Positions 6,578 to 12,613 of a stretch of 15,839 nt of DNA are shown here, piece after piece (the stretch's first letter is position 1; the number at the start of each line of letters is the position of its first letter). The position numbers and the translations under genes were made by a program. The stretch lies in contig DATCVR010000169.1 of the NCBI GenBank assembly GCA_036566745.1, positions 1-15,839 of the forward strand, given 5' to 3'. The DNA comes from DATCVR01 sp036566745 (lineage in GTDB: Bacteria; Actinomycetota; Actinomycetes; Jiangellales; Jiangellaceae). The notes below the pieces were generated by a model. The model did no database searches, had not been told where the DNA came from, and saw nothing but the letters and a program-made list of their open reading frames with translations.

Positions 6578-7098
6578 AGAACATCGACCCCACGAGGGCC
6601 CTGGCCATTGCGGCCGGTCTCGTCATGCCGCTGGCCGGAGAGACCAGTCACGCCATGACGCCCAAGGACCTGGCCCGCTTCTGGGCCAAGGTCGCGGGCC
6701 CCGATTCCAACGGATGCTGGTTGTGGACGGGGAAGGTCAACCGGTACGGCTACGGAGATTTCGGGCTCCGCAAGCGGCTGGTCAAGGCACACCGCTTCGC
6801 CTACACGGTGACCTGCGGCCCGATCCCCGCCGGCCTGGTGCTGGATCACCTCTGCCGTGTCCGGCGCTGCGTGAACCCGATCCATCTCGAAGCAGTGACG
6901 CAGCGGGAGAACACTCTCCGGGGCAATGCGCCGTCGGCTCAGCGGGCACGGCTGACGCACTGTCCGCAGGGACACCCCTACGACACGGCCAACACCTACG
7001 TGACCCGCCGCAACGAGCGGAAGTGCCGGGCATGCCACCGGGCGCGTCAGCGCGCCTACAAGGCAGAGCTGCGCGCCAGGCAGGGAGGTTCGAAGTGA
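6574..7098 (+). CDS. HNH endonuclease, possibly a homing-type insertion
   Basis: A 174-residue protein with an HNH_3-type nuclease core: FWAKVAGPDSNGCWLWTG, then YGYGDFGLRKRLVKAHRFAY, then LVLDHLCRVRRCVNPIHLEA, with D91-H92, C94, C99, N101 and H104 as catalytic or zinc-site positions. A C-terminal CPQGHPYD and KCRACHRARQ pair looks like a second zinc site. This architecture is that of free-standing phage and homing HNH enzymes that nick or cut DNA. The first 27 residues (MKNIDPTRALAIAAGLVMPL) do not belong to the family; an ATG at 6655 with GGAGAG upstream would give a normal HNH start. The GTG at 6574 is kept because it overlaps the previous gene by four bases, but the extra N-terminus may be the remnant of an interrupted small gene. 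Confidence 0.85.
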   Translation: MKNIDPTRALAIAAGLVMPLAGETSHAMTPKDLARFWAKVAGPDSNGCWLWTGKVNRYGYGDFGLRKRLVKAHRFAYTVTCGPIPAGLVLDHLCRVRRCVNPIHLEAVTQRENTLRGNAPSAQRARLTHCPQGHPYDTANTYVTRRNERKCRACHRARQRAYKAELRARQGGSK

Positions 7099-7919
7099 AG
7101 ACGAAGGTCACGCTCGAGAAGCCCCTCACGATCATGGCTTCGGTGGTCATCATCGTCCTGACGGCTGCGGCGTTCTGGTTGAGCTTCGCCCACCTCCAGG
7201 AGATCGCATCAGCCCACGGGCTGAAGGACTCTCCGGCACGGGCGTGGGCCTGGCCGGCGACCCTGGACCTGTTCATCGTGGCCGGCGAACTCCTCATGCT
7301 GCGGGCCGCCCTGTCCAAGCGCGTCGACTGGTGGGCCATCGGCTTGACCACGGTCGGTTCGCTGGGCTCCATCGTCCTGAACGTGGCTGGGGTGACCGGG
7401 GACCGGAATCCTGCCGAGGTGCCGCTGCTGGACTACGTGGTGGCGGCCGTGCCGCCGACCGCGGCCCTGTTGGCGTTCGGTGCCCTCATGCGGCAAGTTC
7501 ACCAGGCCCTCGCCAGGCGGGGCGAGGTGGCCGCTGATCACGTTCGCGCTACCGCGGAAGTGACCGCCCCGGTGACCGTCGACCGGGCCGACTTCGTGGA
7601 TGTTATCCACGAGGTTCCGCCGCTCGAGGTGGTCACTTCCCCGGTGATCGAGCTGCCGTCGGCGTCGCCGGTCTGGGATGACTTCGCTACCAGCAAGGTG
7701 ACCGCCGCTGTACCGGCCGAGACCCGTCGGGAAGTGGTCACGGAGGTGGTGACCCGCACCCCGGCTGATCTGCGCAGGGAGGCCAAGAGGCTGCACCGTC
7801 AGGCGGTCACCTCGGGCGGCCGCGGTGTGACCATCGCGCAGCTGCAGGACGAGCTCGGACTTTCGCGCAGGGACGCGACCCAGCTCCGCCGCGACGTGGT
7901 CACCGAGGGGGCGTCGTGA
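7095..7919 (+). CDS. SpdB-like membrane protein (DUF2637)
   Basis: A 274-residue protein with four predicted membrane segments, at about residues 13-33, 50-70, 76-98 and 108-130 (for example IMASVVIIVLTAAAFWLSFA), followed by a long soluble tail. This is the DUF2637/SpdB layout of Streptomyces plasmids and AICEs, where Spd proteins assist spread of the element between compartments of the recipient mycelium, probably with the Tra translocase. The tail ends in an HTH-like segment (VTIAQLQDELGLSRRDATQLRRDV). The tail-coding part is unusually rich in Val-Thr pairs encoded by GTGACC or GTCACC, giving nine copies of one hexamer (see findings). AGGGAGG lies before the GTG start, which overlaps the HNH stop. 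Confidence 0.85.
   Translation: MKTKVTLEKPLTIMASVVIIVLTAAAFWLSFAHLQEIASAHGLKDSPARAWAWPATLDLFIVAGELLMLRAALSKRVDWWAIGLTTVGSLGSIVLNVAGVTGDRNPAEVPLLDYVVAAVPPTAALLAFGALMRQVHQALARRGEVAADHVRATAEVTAPVTVDRADFVDVIHEVPPLEVVTSPVIELPSASPVWDDFATSKVTAAVPAETRREVVTEVVTRTPADLRREAKRLHRQAVTSGGRGVTIAQLQDELGLSRRDATQLRRDVVTEGAS
7560..7903. repeat. Nine GTGACC/GGTCAC hexamers inside the SpdB-like gene
   Basis: GTGACC lies on the plus strand at 7560, 7572, 7698, 7749 and 7827, and on the minus strand (GGTCAC) at 7631, 7736, 7805 and 7898 (first bases). All fall within 344 bases coding for the protein's soluble tail. They may be DNA-recognition sites for the downstream translocase or simply a by-product of Val-Thr repeats. 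Confidence 0.45.
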
Positions 7920-8212
7920 GCGACATCGAGCGGGCCGCCCGTGAGGCCGTCGAGGCTCAAGCCAACTCCGAGCAGCTGGCCATGGTGATGGCCATCCTGC
8001 AGGCGCAGCAGGTCACCCAGCAGGTACAGCAGCCGGCCCCAGTGCAGCAGCAGAGCACCGGCAAGTGGATCGCCCTGGGGGTGGCCGCCCCGTTCCTCGC
8101 GGTCACCCTCGCTATCTCCGTCATGGCGTTCGCTATCTCGGCGGTCGCCCTGACCATCTGCGTTCTCGTCCTGCGCGGCCTGTGGGCCGACTTCCAGAAG
8201 GGCAAGCGATGA
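7916..8212 (+). CDS. Small Gln-rich membrane protein, Spd-like
   Basis: A 98-residue protein starting at a GTG that overlaps the SpdB-like stop (GTGA) and ending in an ATGA overlap with the next gene. Residues 1-45 are soluble and rich in Gln (QAQQVTQQVQQPAPVQQQ). Residues about 50-88 form a long hydrophobic stretch (IALGVAAPFLAVTLAISVMA, then FAISAVALTICVLVLRGLW) that fits two closely spaced membrane helices, with a basic C-terminus. Small membrane proteins beside SpdB and Tra genes are usual in Streptomyces transfer regions and are thought to help spread; the specific role is inferred from place only. Confidence 0.75.
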   Translation: MSDIERAAREAVEAQANSEQLAMVMAILQAQQVTQQVQQPAPVQQQSTGKWIALGVAAPFLAVTLAISVMAFAISAVALTICVLVLRGLWADFQKGKR

Positions 8213-8385
8213 CCGACAACCCGAAGCTGACGGCCGGCGAGAGCGCTCAAGTCGCCTGGTACGTGGCCCGGATGTGCAAGCGGAACATGGCCGGCGACAC
8301 CGTCTACCAGGGCGACCTGGAGCGGAAGGTCGAGCGCGTCATGGACAAGGCCCGCAAGCGCCAGGAGAAGGGACAGCAGCGATGA
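8209..8385 (+). CDS. Small basic protein, DUF6257-like
   Basis: This 58-residue protein starts at an ATG overlapping the previous stop and overlaps the following translocase start by four bases. The product contains LTAGESAQVAWYVARMCKRN and a highly charged C-terminal helix (LERKVERVMDKARKRQEKGQ). The first part recalls DUF6257, a family of small Streptomyces proteins next to tra genes; that recognition is from memory and moderate. It is too short for an enzyme and may be an adaptor or DNA-binding peptide. Confidence 0.7.
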   Translation: MTDNPKLTAGESAQVAWYVARMCKRNMAGDTVYQGDLERKVERVMDKARKRQEKGQQR

Positions 8386-10523
8386 CGGACATCCTCGAGC
8401 GCGCCGTGAACGGCCACCCGGTCGCCACCGTGAGCCTGCTCAAGCCGCGGTACACCGTCGTCCCCGAGCAGGCGGCCGCCGATGACCGGCAGAGTGTTCC
8501 GGTCGTCGAGGCGGTCGACCTGCCGGACAACCCGCTCGCCGACTGGCTGACCGTCCCCGACCTGCCGGTGCTGCCCGTCTGGGCCCGCACCCCGGCCCTG
8601 CTCAAGGCCAACACCCAAGCCCTGGGGCGGCTCTGCTGGTGGCACACCCGCTTCCACGGCATCCGCGTCCCCAAGTACGCGGTGAAGACGGTGTGGCTGG
8701 CCTCCCGCGGGTTCTACCGGGCCACGGTGGGCCTGTGGCCGACCCTGTCCGCGCAGGACCACACAGCGGCCGTCAAGGCGCTGCGGGCGCAGTCCAAGGC
8801 CAAGCCCGAAGACGTCGACCTCGCCACCCGGCTGCAGATGGCCCACGCGGCCCGGACCCGCACCCGCAGGTGGCGGTTCGGTGCTGCGGCCGTCGGAGTC
8901 GCCGGCGCGGCGATCGGCCTGTACCTGGCTCCGCCGCTGCTGCAGACCGGGATCGGCGGAGCGATCGTCACCCCGCTCGCCTACCTCGGCCGCGGCGAGC
9001 ACACGCAGCTGCTCGACCAGGCCGCCCCGCCGCTCCGGGTGGACATGTCCGCCCAGCAGCTCAACGACGCGCTCAGGGCGTCCGGCCTCCTCAAAAGCGG
9101 CAAGGGCGACGACGAAGGGCCGAAGGTCTCTTGCATCATGGGCCCGGTCCGCGACGGCCGCGGCTGGGCAGTGGTCTTCGACCTGCCGAAGGGCGGCGGG
9201 AAGACTGCTGCGGACGTTCTCGCCAAGCGGACCACCATCGCCGCCGAGCTCGGCGTAGACGAAATCCAGGTGGTCATGTCCCGCGTTCGTGCAGCTCAGG
9301 GCGGCAACGCGTCCCGCGTCAGCATGTGGGTCGCGGACGATGACCCCTACCTGGCCGACCCGGTCCAGTCGCCTCTGGCGAAGATGGACAGCTTCTCCAT
9401 CTGGGACCCGATCCCGTTCGGGCAGGACGCCCGCGGCAACCGCGTCACAGTGCCGGTCGTGTGGCAGTCGATGTTCTTCGGCGGCCTGCCCCGGCGAGGG
9501 AAGACGTTCACGCAGCGGCTCATGACCGCGGCCGGCCTGCTCGACCCCTACGTGCGGCACTACGTCGCCGACTTCAAGGGCGGGCAAGACTGGATGCAGA
9601 TGCGGCAGGTCGCCCACCGCCTGGTCCTCGGCGCCGAGGACGACGCCATCGAGGCGTTCAAGGCCATGCTCGACGAGCTGCTGACCGAGATGGAACGACG
9701 GTTCGCGATCCTGCGGGAGCTGCCGCCGTCCATCTGCCCCGAAGGCAAGCTCACCCCGGAAATCGTCCAGCGGTACAACATGCCGTTCATCTTCTTCACG
9801 GTCGACGAGCTGCAGGAATGCTTCATCGCCGTGTCGGACGAGAAGGAGCGCAAGGCCATCATCGACGACATGGCCCGCGTCGCCCGCCGCGGGCCGGCCG
9901 CCGGGTTCGTCTCCAACTACGCCTCCCAGCGCCCGGATGCCGAGAGCGTGCCGACCAAGCTCCGGGAGATCATCACCATCCGGGCATGCACGCAGGTCAC
10001 CGACCAAACGTCCAGCGACATGGTGCTCGGCAAGGGCAAGGCGTCCATGGGCGCCGACGCCTCGGTCCTGTCCGAGGACCACAAGGGCGTCACCGTCCTG
10101 GTCACCGGCCCGGCATCGTTCGCCACGGTCAAGAACGACCTGCTCACGACGGCGGAGTTCAACGCCCTGTGCGCCAAGGGCCGTGCCCTGCGGAAGGAAG
10201 CCGGCCAGCTGACCGGAGAGGCCGCGGGCGACGTCATGACCGAGGCCGGCGAGCACGGCTACCGGGTGCCGGCTGTCGTCTCCGACGTGCTGGAGGCGAT
10301 GAGGCACGCGCCGCGGATGTTCACCCGCGACCTGCTGCAGCGGCTCGTCGTCATGGACGAGGACACCTACGGCGACTGGGACGCCGAGAAGCTGGCCAAG
10401 GAGCTCGAGCTGGCGGGCGTGAAGCGCGTCAGCAAGCAGGTGAAGATCGAGGGCACCAACGGCGCGGGCTATCACCGGCGCGACATCGAGGGCGCCATCC
10501 CGGCGGAGTACCTGAGCAGGTAG
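8382..10523 (+). CDS. FtsK/SpoIIIE-type DNA translocase (TraB/TraSA-like)
   Basis: A 713-residue protein forming the core of the transfer module. After a soluble N-terminus come two hydrophobic stretches at about residues 166-203 (FGAAAVGVAGAAIGLYLAPP and IGGAIVTPLAYLG), likely membrane anchors. The RecA-like motor has Walker A GLPRRGKT (368-375) and Walker B FFTVDE (D475, E476). A C-terminal region (MFTRDLLQRLVVMDEDTYGD to the end) looks like the winged-helix DNA-reading domain. Streptomyces Tra proteins of this type form a hexameric pore and move double-stranded DNA between hyphae without nicking it. In this setting it may serve mycelial transfer or segregation. It closes a run of genes overlapping by four bases; the 3' end touches the repeat region starting at 10519. 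Confidence 0.93.
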   Translation: MTDILERAVNGHPVATVSLLKPRYTVVPEQAAADDRQSVPVVEAVDLPDNPLADWLTVPDLPVLPVWARTPALLKANTQALGRLCWWHTRFHGIRVPKYAVKTVWLASRGFYRATVGLWPTLSAQDHTAAVKALRAQSKAKPEDVDLATRLQMAHAARTRTRRWRFGAAAVGVAGAAIGLYLAPPLLQTGIGGAIVTPLAYLGRGEHTQLLDQAAPPLRVDMSAQQLNDALRASGLLKSGKGDDEGPKVSCIMGPVRDGRGWAVVFDLPKGGGKTAADVLAKRTTIAAELGVDEIQVVMSRVRAAQGGNASRVSMWVADDDPYLADPVQSPLAKMDSFSIWDPIPFGQDARGNRVTVPVVWQSMFFGGLPRRGKTFTQRLMTAAGLLDPYVRHYVADFKGGQDWMQMRQVAHRLVLGAEDDAIEAFKAMLDELLTEMERRFAILRELPPSICPEGKLTPEIVQRYNMPFIFFTVDELQECFIAVSDEKERKAIIDDMARVARRGPAAGFVSNYASQRPDAESVPTKLREIITIRACTQVTDQTSSDMVLGKGKASMGADASVLSEDHKGVTVLVTGPASFATVKNDLLTTAEFNALCAKGRALRKEAGQLTGEAAGDVMTEAGEHGYRVPAVVSDVLEAMRHAPRMFTRDLLQRLVVMDEDTYGDWDAEKLAKELELAGVKRVSKQVKIEGTNGAGYHRRDIEGAIPAEYLSR

Positions 10524-10674
10524 CGGGGGAGGGCGCTACTTCCCCCTCTACGAACGCCCCTCGCCCGCACTACGGCGCAGCCTCTCGAGGGCCCCCAAAG
10601 TAGCGGGGCCCCTTTACCCCGGTAGCAGGGGTGGTAGAGGGCTCTGACCTGCAAGGTAGCGCGGGTAGAGGGGG
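10519..10674. repeat. GGTAGC and GTAGAGGG repeats downstream of the translocase gene
   Basis: GGTAGC occurs at 10519, 10621 and 10655, GTAGC at 10600 and inverted (GCTAC) at 10535. GTAGAGGG occurs at 10634 and 10665 and inverted within CCCCCTCTAC at 10542-10551. The first and inverted copies can pair into a hairpin just after the translocase stop. The block may combine a terminator with protein-binding repeats; no clear reading frame runs through it. Confidence 0.45.
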
Positions 10675-10772
10675 CTCCGCCAAGGGGAGCTAGGGCCCCG
10701 AAAGGCGGCATCAAGAGGCGCCGCGTACAGGCTCCATCCCCAACTCGCAGGCTCTGCCTAGAAAGAGGGATC
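10524..10772. other. Non-coding G/C-rich region after the transfer operon
   Basis: This stretch of about 250 bases holds the repeats described separately and further short inverted segments (for example CGGGG with CCCCG near 10603-10621, and CCGCC with GGCGG near 10677-10707). I see no gene with a ribosome binding site on either strand; the minus-strand open frame over it has no coding signature. It separates the two plus-strand operons. Confidence 0.55.
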
Positions 10773-10801
10773 TTCACACAGCCAGACAACCGTAGTAAGA
10801 T
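10773..10801 (+). promoter_or_regulatory. Sigma-70-type promoter for the replication operon
   Basis: TTCACA (10773-10778) and TAAGAT (10796-10801) are separated by exactly 17 bases, close to the consensus of the main vegetative sigma factor. The start of transcription would be near 10808, giving a leader of about 180 bases that contains several hairpins before the XRE gene at 10986. Confidence 0.65.
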
Positions 10802-10810
10802 GCCCGGCAA

Positions 10811-10947
10811 TCGACAGAGAATGTCGAGCTGCTAGCCCCAGGCAGTAGAGCGGTTCACCCCGGAGGAGAACCCCTACTGAGTAAGGCCAGCGGCGCCCCC
10901 CAGGAGGGTCCCAAGGCGCCGGGCAGTGCGTGACTCAAGACGAGTCA
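10811..10947 (+). promoter_or_regulatory. Row of four hairpins in the leader of the replication operon
   Basis: Four inverted repeats follow each other: TCGACA with TGTCGA (10811-10827); CAGTAG plus GGTTC with GAACC plus CTACTG around a GGAGGA-containing loop (10843-10879); CGGCGCC with GGCGCCG (10891-10921); and TGACTC with GAGTCA (10931-10947). They may form a structured leader RNA, an operator for the XRE protein, or part of a replication origin. No known riboswitch class is recognised. Confidence 0.5.
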
Positions 10948-10985
10948 CCCACGTGCTCGGCGTTCGTGTTTTCCAGGGACCCCAA

Positions 10986-11207
10986 ATGGCTCGGCAGTTC
11001 TCCGGCCGGCGGCTCCGCGAAGCGCGGACCACGTCAGGCATCCCCGTCGAACTCCTCGCGCTCACCGTCGGCCGCTCCGCCTACTCCATTCACGAGTACG
11101 AGCTGGGCCGCGTCACCCCACCCATCAACGTCCTGGCCCGCATCGCCGACGCTCTCGGCCGGCCGGTTGACGACCTCCTCACAGAAGAGGAAGCCCATGC
11201 CGCATAA
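10986..11207 (+). CDS. XRE-family helix-turn-helix regulator
   Basis: A 73-residue single-domain Cro/CI-type protein: RLREARTTSGIPVELLALTV, then GRSAYSIHEYELGRVTPPIN, then LARIADALGRPVDDLL, the standard five-helix arrangement. Such small XRE proteins act as repressors or copy-number controls in phages and plasmids. The ATG at 10986 is chosen because AGGGA lies 6 bases upstream; the in-frame GTG at 10926 would add 20 residues outside the domain and has its GGAGG 18 bases away. It is the first gene behind the promoter at 10773-10801 and overlaps the next gene by 11 bases. The TGACTC/GAGTCA palindrome about 40 bases upstream is a possible operator. Confidence 0.85.
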   Translation: MARQFSGRRLREARTTSGIPVELLALTVGRSAYSIHEYELGRVTPPINVLARIADALGRPVDDLLTEEEAHAA

Positions 11208-11445
11208 GCGAGACGAACTCCCTCACTCTGCCGCCCTCCAGAGGCGCCAGAGGCCCACGCTCAACGAGGTTCGCTCCTGGCCCGCCACCGTCGATGTGCC
11301 GCTGGCGGCAAGTGCCCTCGGATGCAGCCGCAGTCAGCTCTACGACCTGATCAAGCGCGGCAAGGCGCCCGTTCGGACGCTGCCGTTCGGACGCCGCTAC
11401 GTCGTCGTAACCCAATCCCTCGTAACACTGCTGGAGTCCGTATGA
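11197..11445 (+). CDS. AlpA/excisionase-type helix-turn-helix protein
   Basis: An 82-residue protein with VPLAASALGCSRSQLYDLIK followed by RGKAPVRTLPFGRRYVVVTQ, the HTH-plus-wing of the HTH_17/AlpA/Xis group. Its ATG is preceded by AGAAGAGG and lies inside the end of the XRE gene, and its stop overlaps the next start by four bases. It could be the excision directionality factor, an activator or a replication accessory. It is distinct in sequence from the similar protein encoded at 4639, so the element has two such proteins under two different promoters. Confidence 0.8.
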   Translation: MPHKRDELPHSAALQRRQRPTLNEVRSWPATVDVPLAASALGCSRSQLYDLIKRGKAPVRTLPFGRRYVVVTQSLVTLLESV

Positions 11446-11744
11446 GCCAGAAAGCAGAGAAGGGCTACCTCGGCAGTAGCCCTTCTCAGGAAGACTCCGC
11501 AGCGGGCGGTAAGTCCGCTGCCACCGTACCGCAGGCACCGTCCCAGAGCGACGGCTTGTTCCCTGGATCGACCACCACTCCCGTCGCCCGCCCCGTCCCC
11601 ATGCAGACGTCTGGCCGGCTCGAGTTCGCCACCCGCTGCCCCGAGTGCAAGGCCTGGCATCGGCACGTCGGGCTCGGCCTGAAGGACGCCCCCTGCGGAG
11701 CCGTGTACCGACTGGCGTTCGCCAGCCAGGGAGCTGCAGCATGA
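11442..11744 (+). CDS. Small protein with a Cys/His motif preceding the prim-pol gene
   Basis: A 100-residue protein coupled at both ends by ATGA overlaps. The first 60 residues are low-complexity and rich in Ser, Gln, Gly and Pro, probably disordered. The C-terminal third has CPECKAWHRHVGLGLKDAPC, a CxxC followed by His and a later Cys that could form a small zinc ribbon. Its position directly before the prim-pol suggests a replication accessory or single-strand DNA-binding role, but this is inference; I do not recognise a family. Confidence 0.7.
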   Translation: MSQKAEKGYLGSSPSQEDSAAGGKSAATVPQAPSQSDGLFPGSTTTPVARPVPMQTSGRLEFATRCPECKAWHRHVGLGLKDAPCGAVYRLAFASQGAAA

Positions 11745-12613
11745 GCAACCACGAGAAGGCACTCAGCAACGCCCTCCAGGCAGCCGCCCAGCAGCTTGCC
11801 GTAGCACCCACCACGATCAACAAGACACCCGCGATCCCCTCACCCCACACCAAGGGACACAACTGCAAGGGGCAGTGCGGTCAGCCCGGTCACGGCGTGT
11901 ACGACGCAACCACCGACCCGGCAGATGTCCGTCGTCTGTTCGCCCTCGCCCCCAAGGCGGTCGGCTATCTCATCGCTTGTCGCGGTCGCCTGGTCGGTCT
12001 CGACATCGACCGCAAGAACGGCGTCGACGGCTACGCCACTCTCAACCAGCTGGCCGCCGAGCACGACTTCCGAATCCCCCGGATGACCACCACCGTGTTC
12101 ACCCCCTCCGGCGGCGCGCACGTATGGATGACAGTCCCCGAAGGCGTCACAGTGCCGAACTCCGTCGGACGCCTCGGGGCCGGCCTCGACGTCCGCGGCA
12201 CCGGCGGGTACCTCGTCGGCCCCGGCAGCACTGGCCGGAACGGCGAGTACACATTCCACCCAAAGCTCGGCTACGTCGACCCCCAGCCGGTACCGGCGGC
12301 CCTGCTGGAGCTGATGCTCCCTCCGGCTCCGATCGTCCGGCCTCAACGTCGGGTTACCCCAGCGAACGCCGACGGAGGGACACGGGCTCTCGAGGGACTG
12401 GTGAACGTCGTCCTCCGCTCTGCCCAAGGCAGCCGGAACGACCGCCTGTTCTGGGCCGCCGCGAAGGCGTGGGCTCACGTGAGGGACGGGCATCTCGCGG
12501 GCTGCGACGTGGAGGCTGAGCTCATCGGCGCGGCTGTCCAGATCGGTTTGAGCGAGGCCGAAGCACGCCGCACGGTCGCCTCGGCTGGCCGCGGGATGGG
12601 GGTGCCCGCATGA
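11741..12613 (+). CDS. Bifunctional DNA primase/polymerase (prim-pol)
   Basis: A 290-residue protein with the prim-pol domain of archaeo-eukaryotic primase type. Seen are a Cys/His segment before the core (HNCKGQCGQPGHGVYDATTD), the catalytic D88-I-D90 in VGLDIDRKNG, H127 in GGAHVWMT and the conserved glycine-rich GLDVRGTGGYLVGPGST. The C-terminal third is helical (LVNVVLRSAQGSRNDRLFWA), as in prim-pols of Streptomyces elements and phages. These enzymes prime and extend DNA at an element's own origin, with a helicase partner. The next gene encodes that helicase and overlaps by four bases. The protein is short because primase and helicase are on separate polypeptides here, not fused. Confidence 0.92.
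   Translation: MSNHEKALSNALQAAAQQLAVAPTTINKTPAIPSPHTKGHNCKGQCGQPGHGVYDATTDPADVRRLFALAPKAVGYLIACRGRLVGLDIDRKNGVDGYATLNQLAAEHDFRIPRMTTTVFTPSGGAHVWMTVPEGVTVPNSVGRLGAGLDVRGTGGYLVGPGSTGRNGEYTFHPKLGYVDPQPVPAALLELMLPPAPIVRPQRRVTPANADGGTRALEGLVNVVLRSAQGSRNDRLFWAAAKAWAHVRDGHLAGCDVEAELIGAAVQIGLSEAEARRTVASAGRGMGVPA

Noticed and set aside
9180..9206. Second P-loop-like sequence (LPKGGGKT, residues 268-275) in the translocase
   Set aside because: It aligns in position with the usual DLP-G-TAADV segment of Streptomyces Tra proteins, which is not a nucleotide site; the true Walker A is at residues 368-375 followed by a Walker B at 475-476.
8304..10475. Very long minus-strand open frame opposite the translocase gene, and similar ones opposite int, the early transfer genes and the helicase
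   Set aside because: They are typical antisense shadows in GC-rich coding DNA; there are no ribosome binding sites, and the products are Arg/Pro/Gly-rich without domains, while the plus-strand genes show clear motifs.
10800..10835. Short leader peptide beginning at ATG 10800
   Set aside because: The start codon lies within the -10 box of the promoter, so the transcript would begin after it, and no ribosome binding site precedes it.
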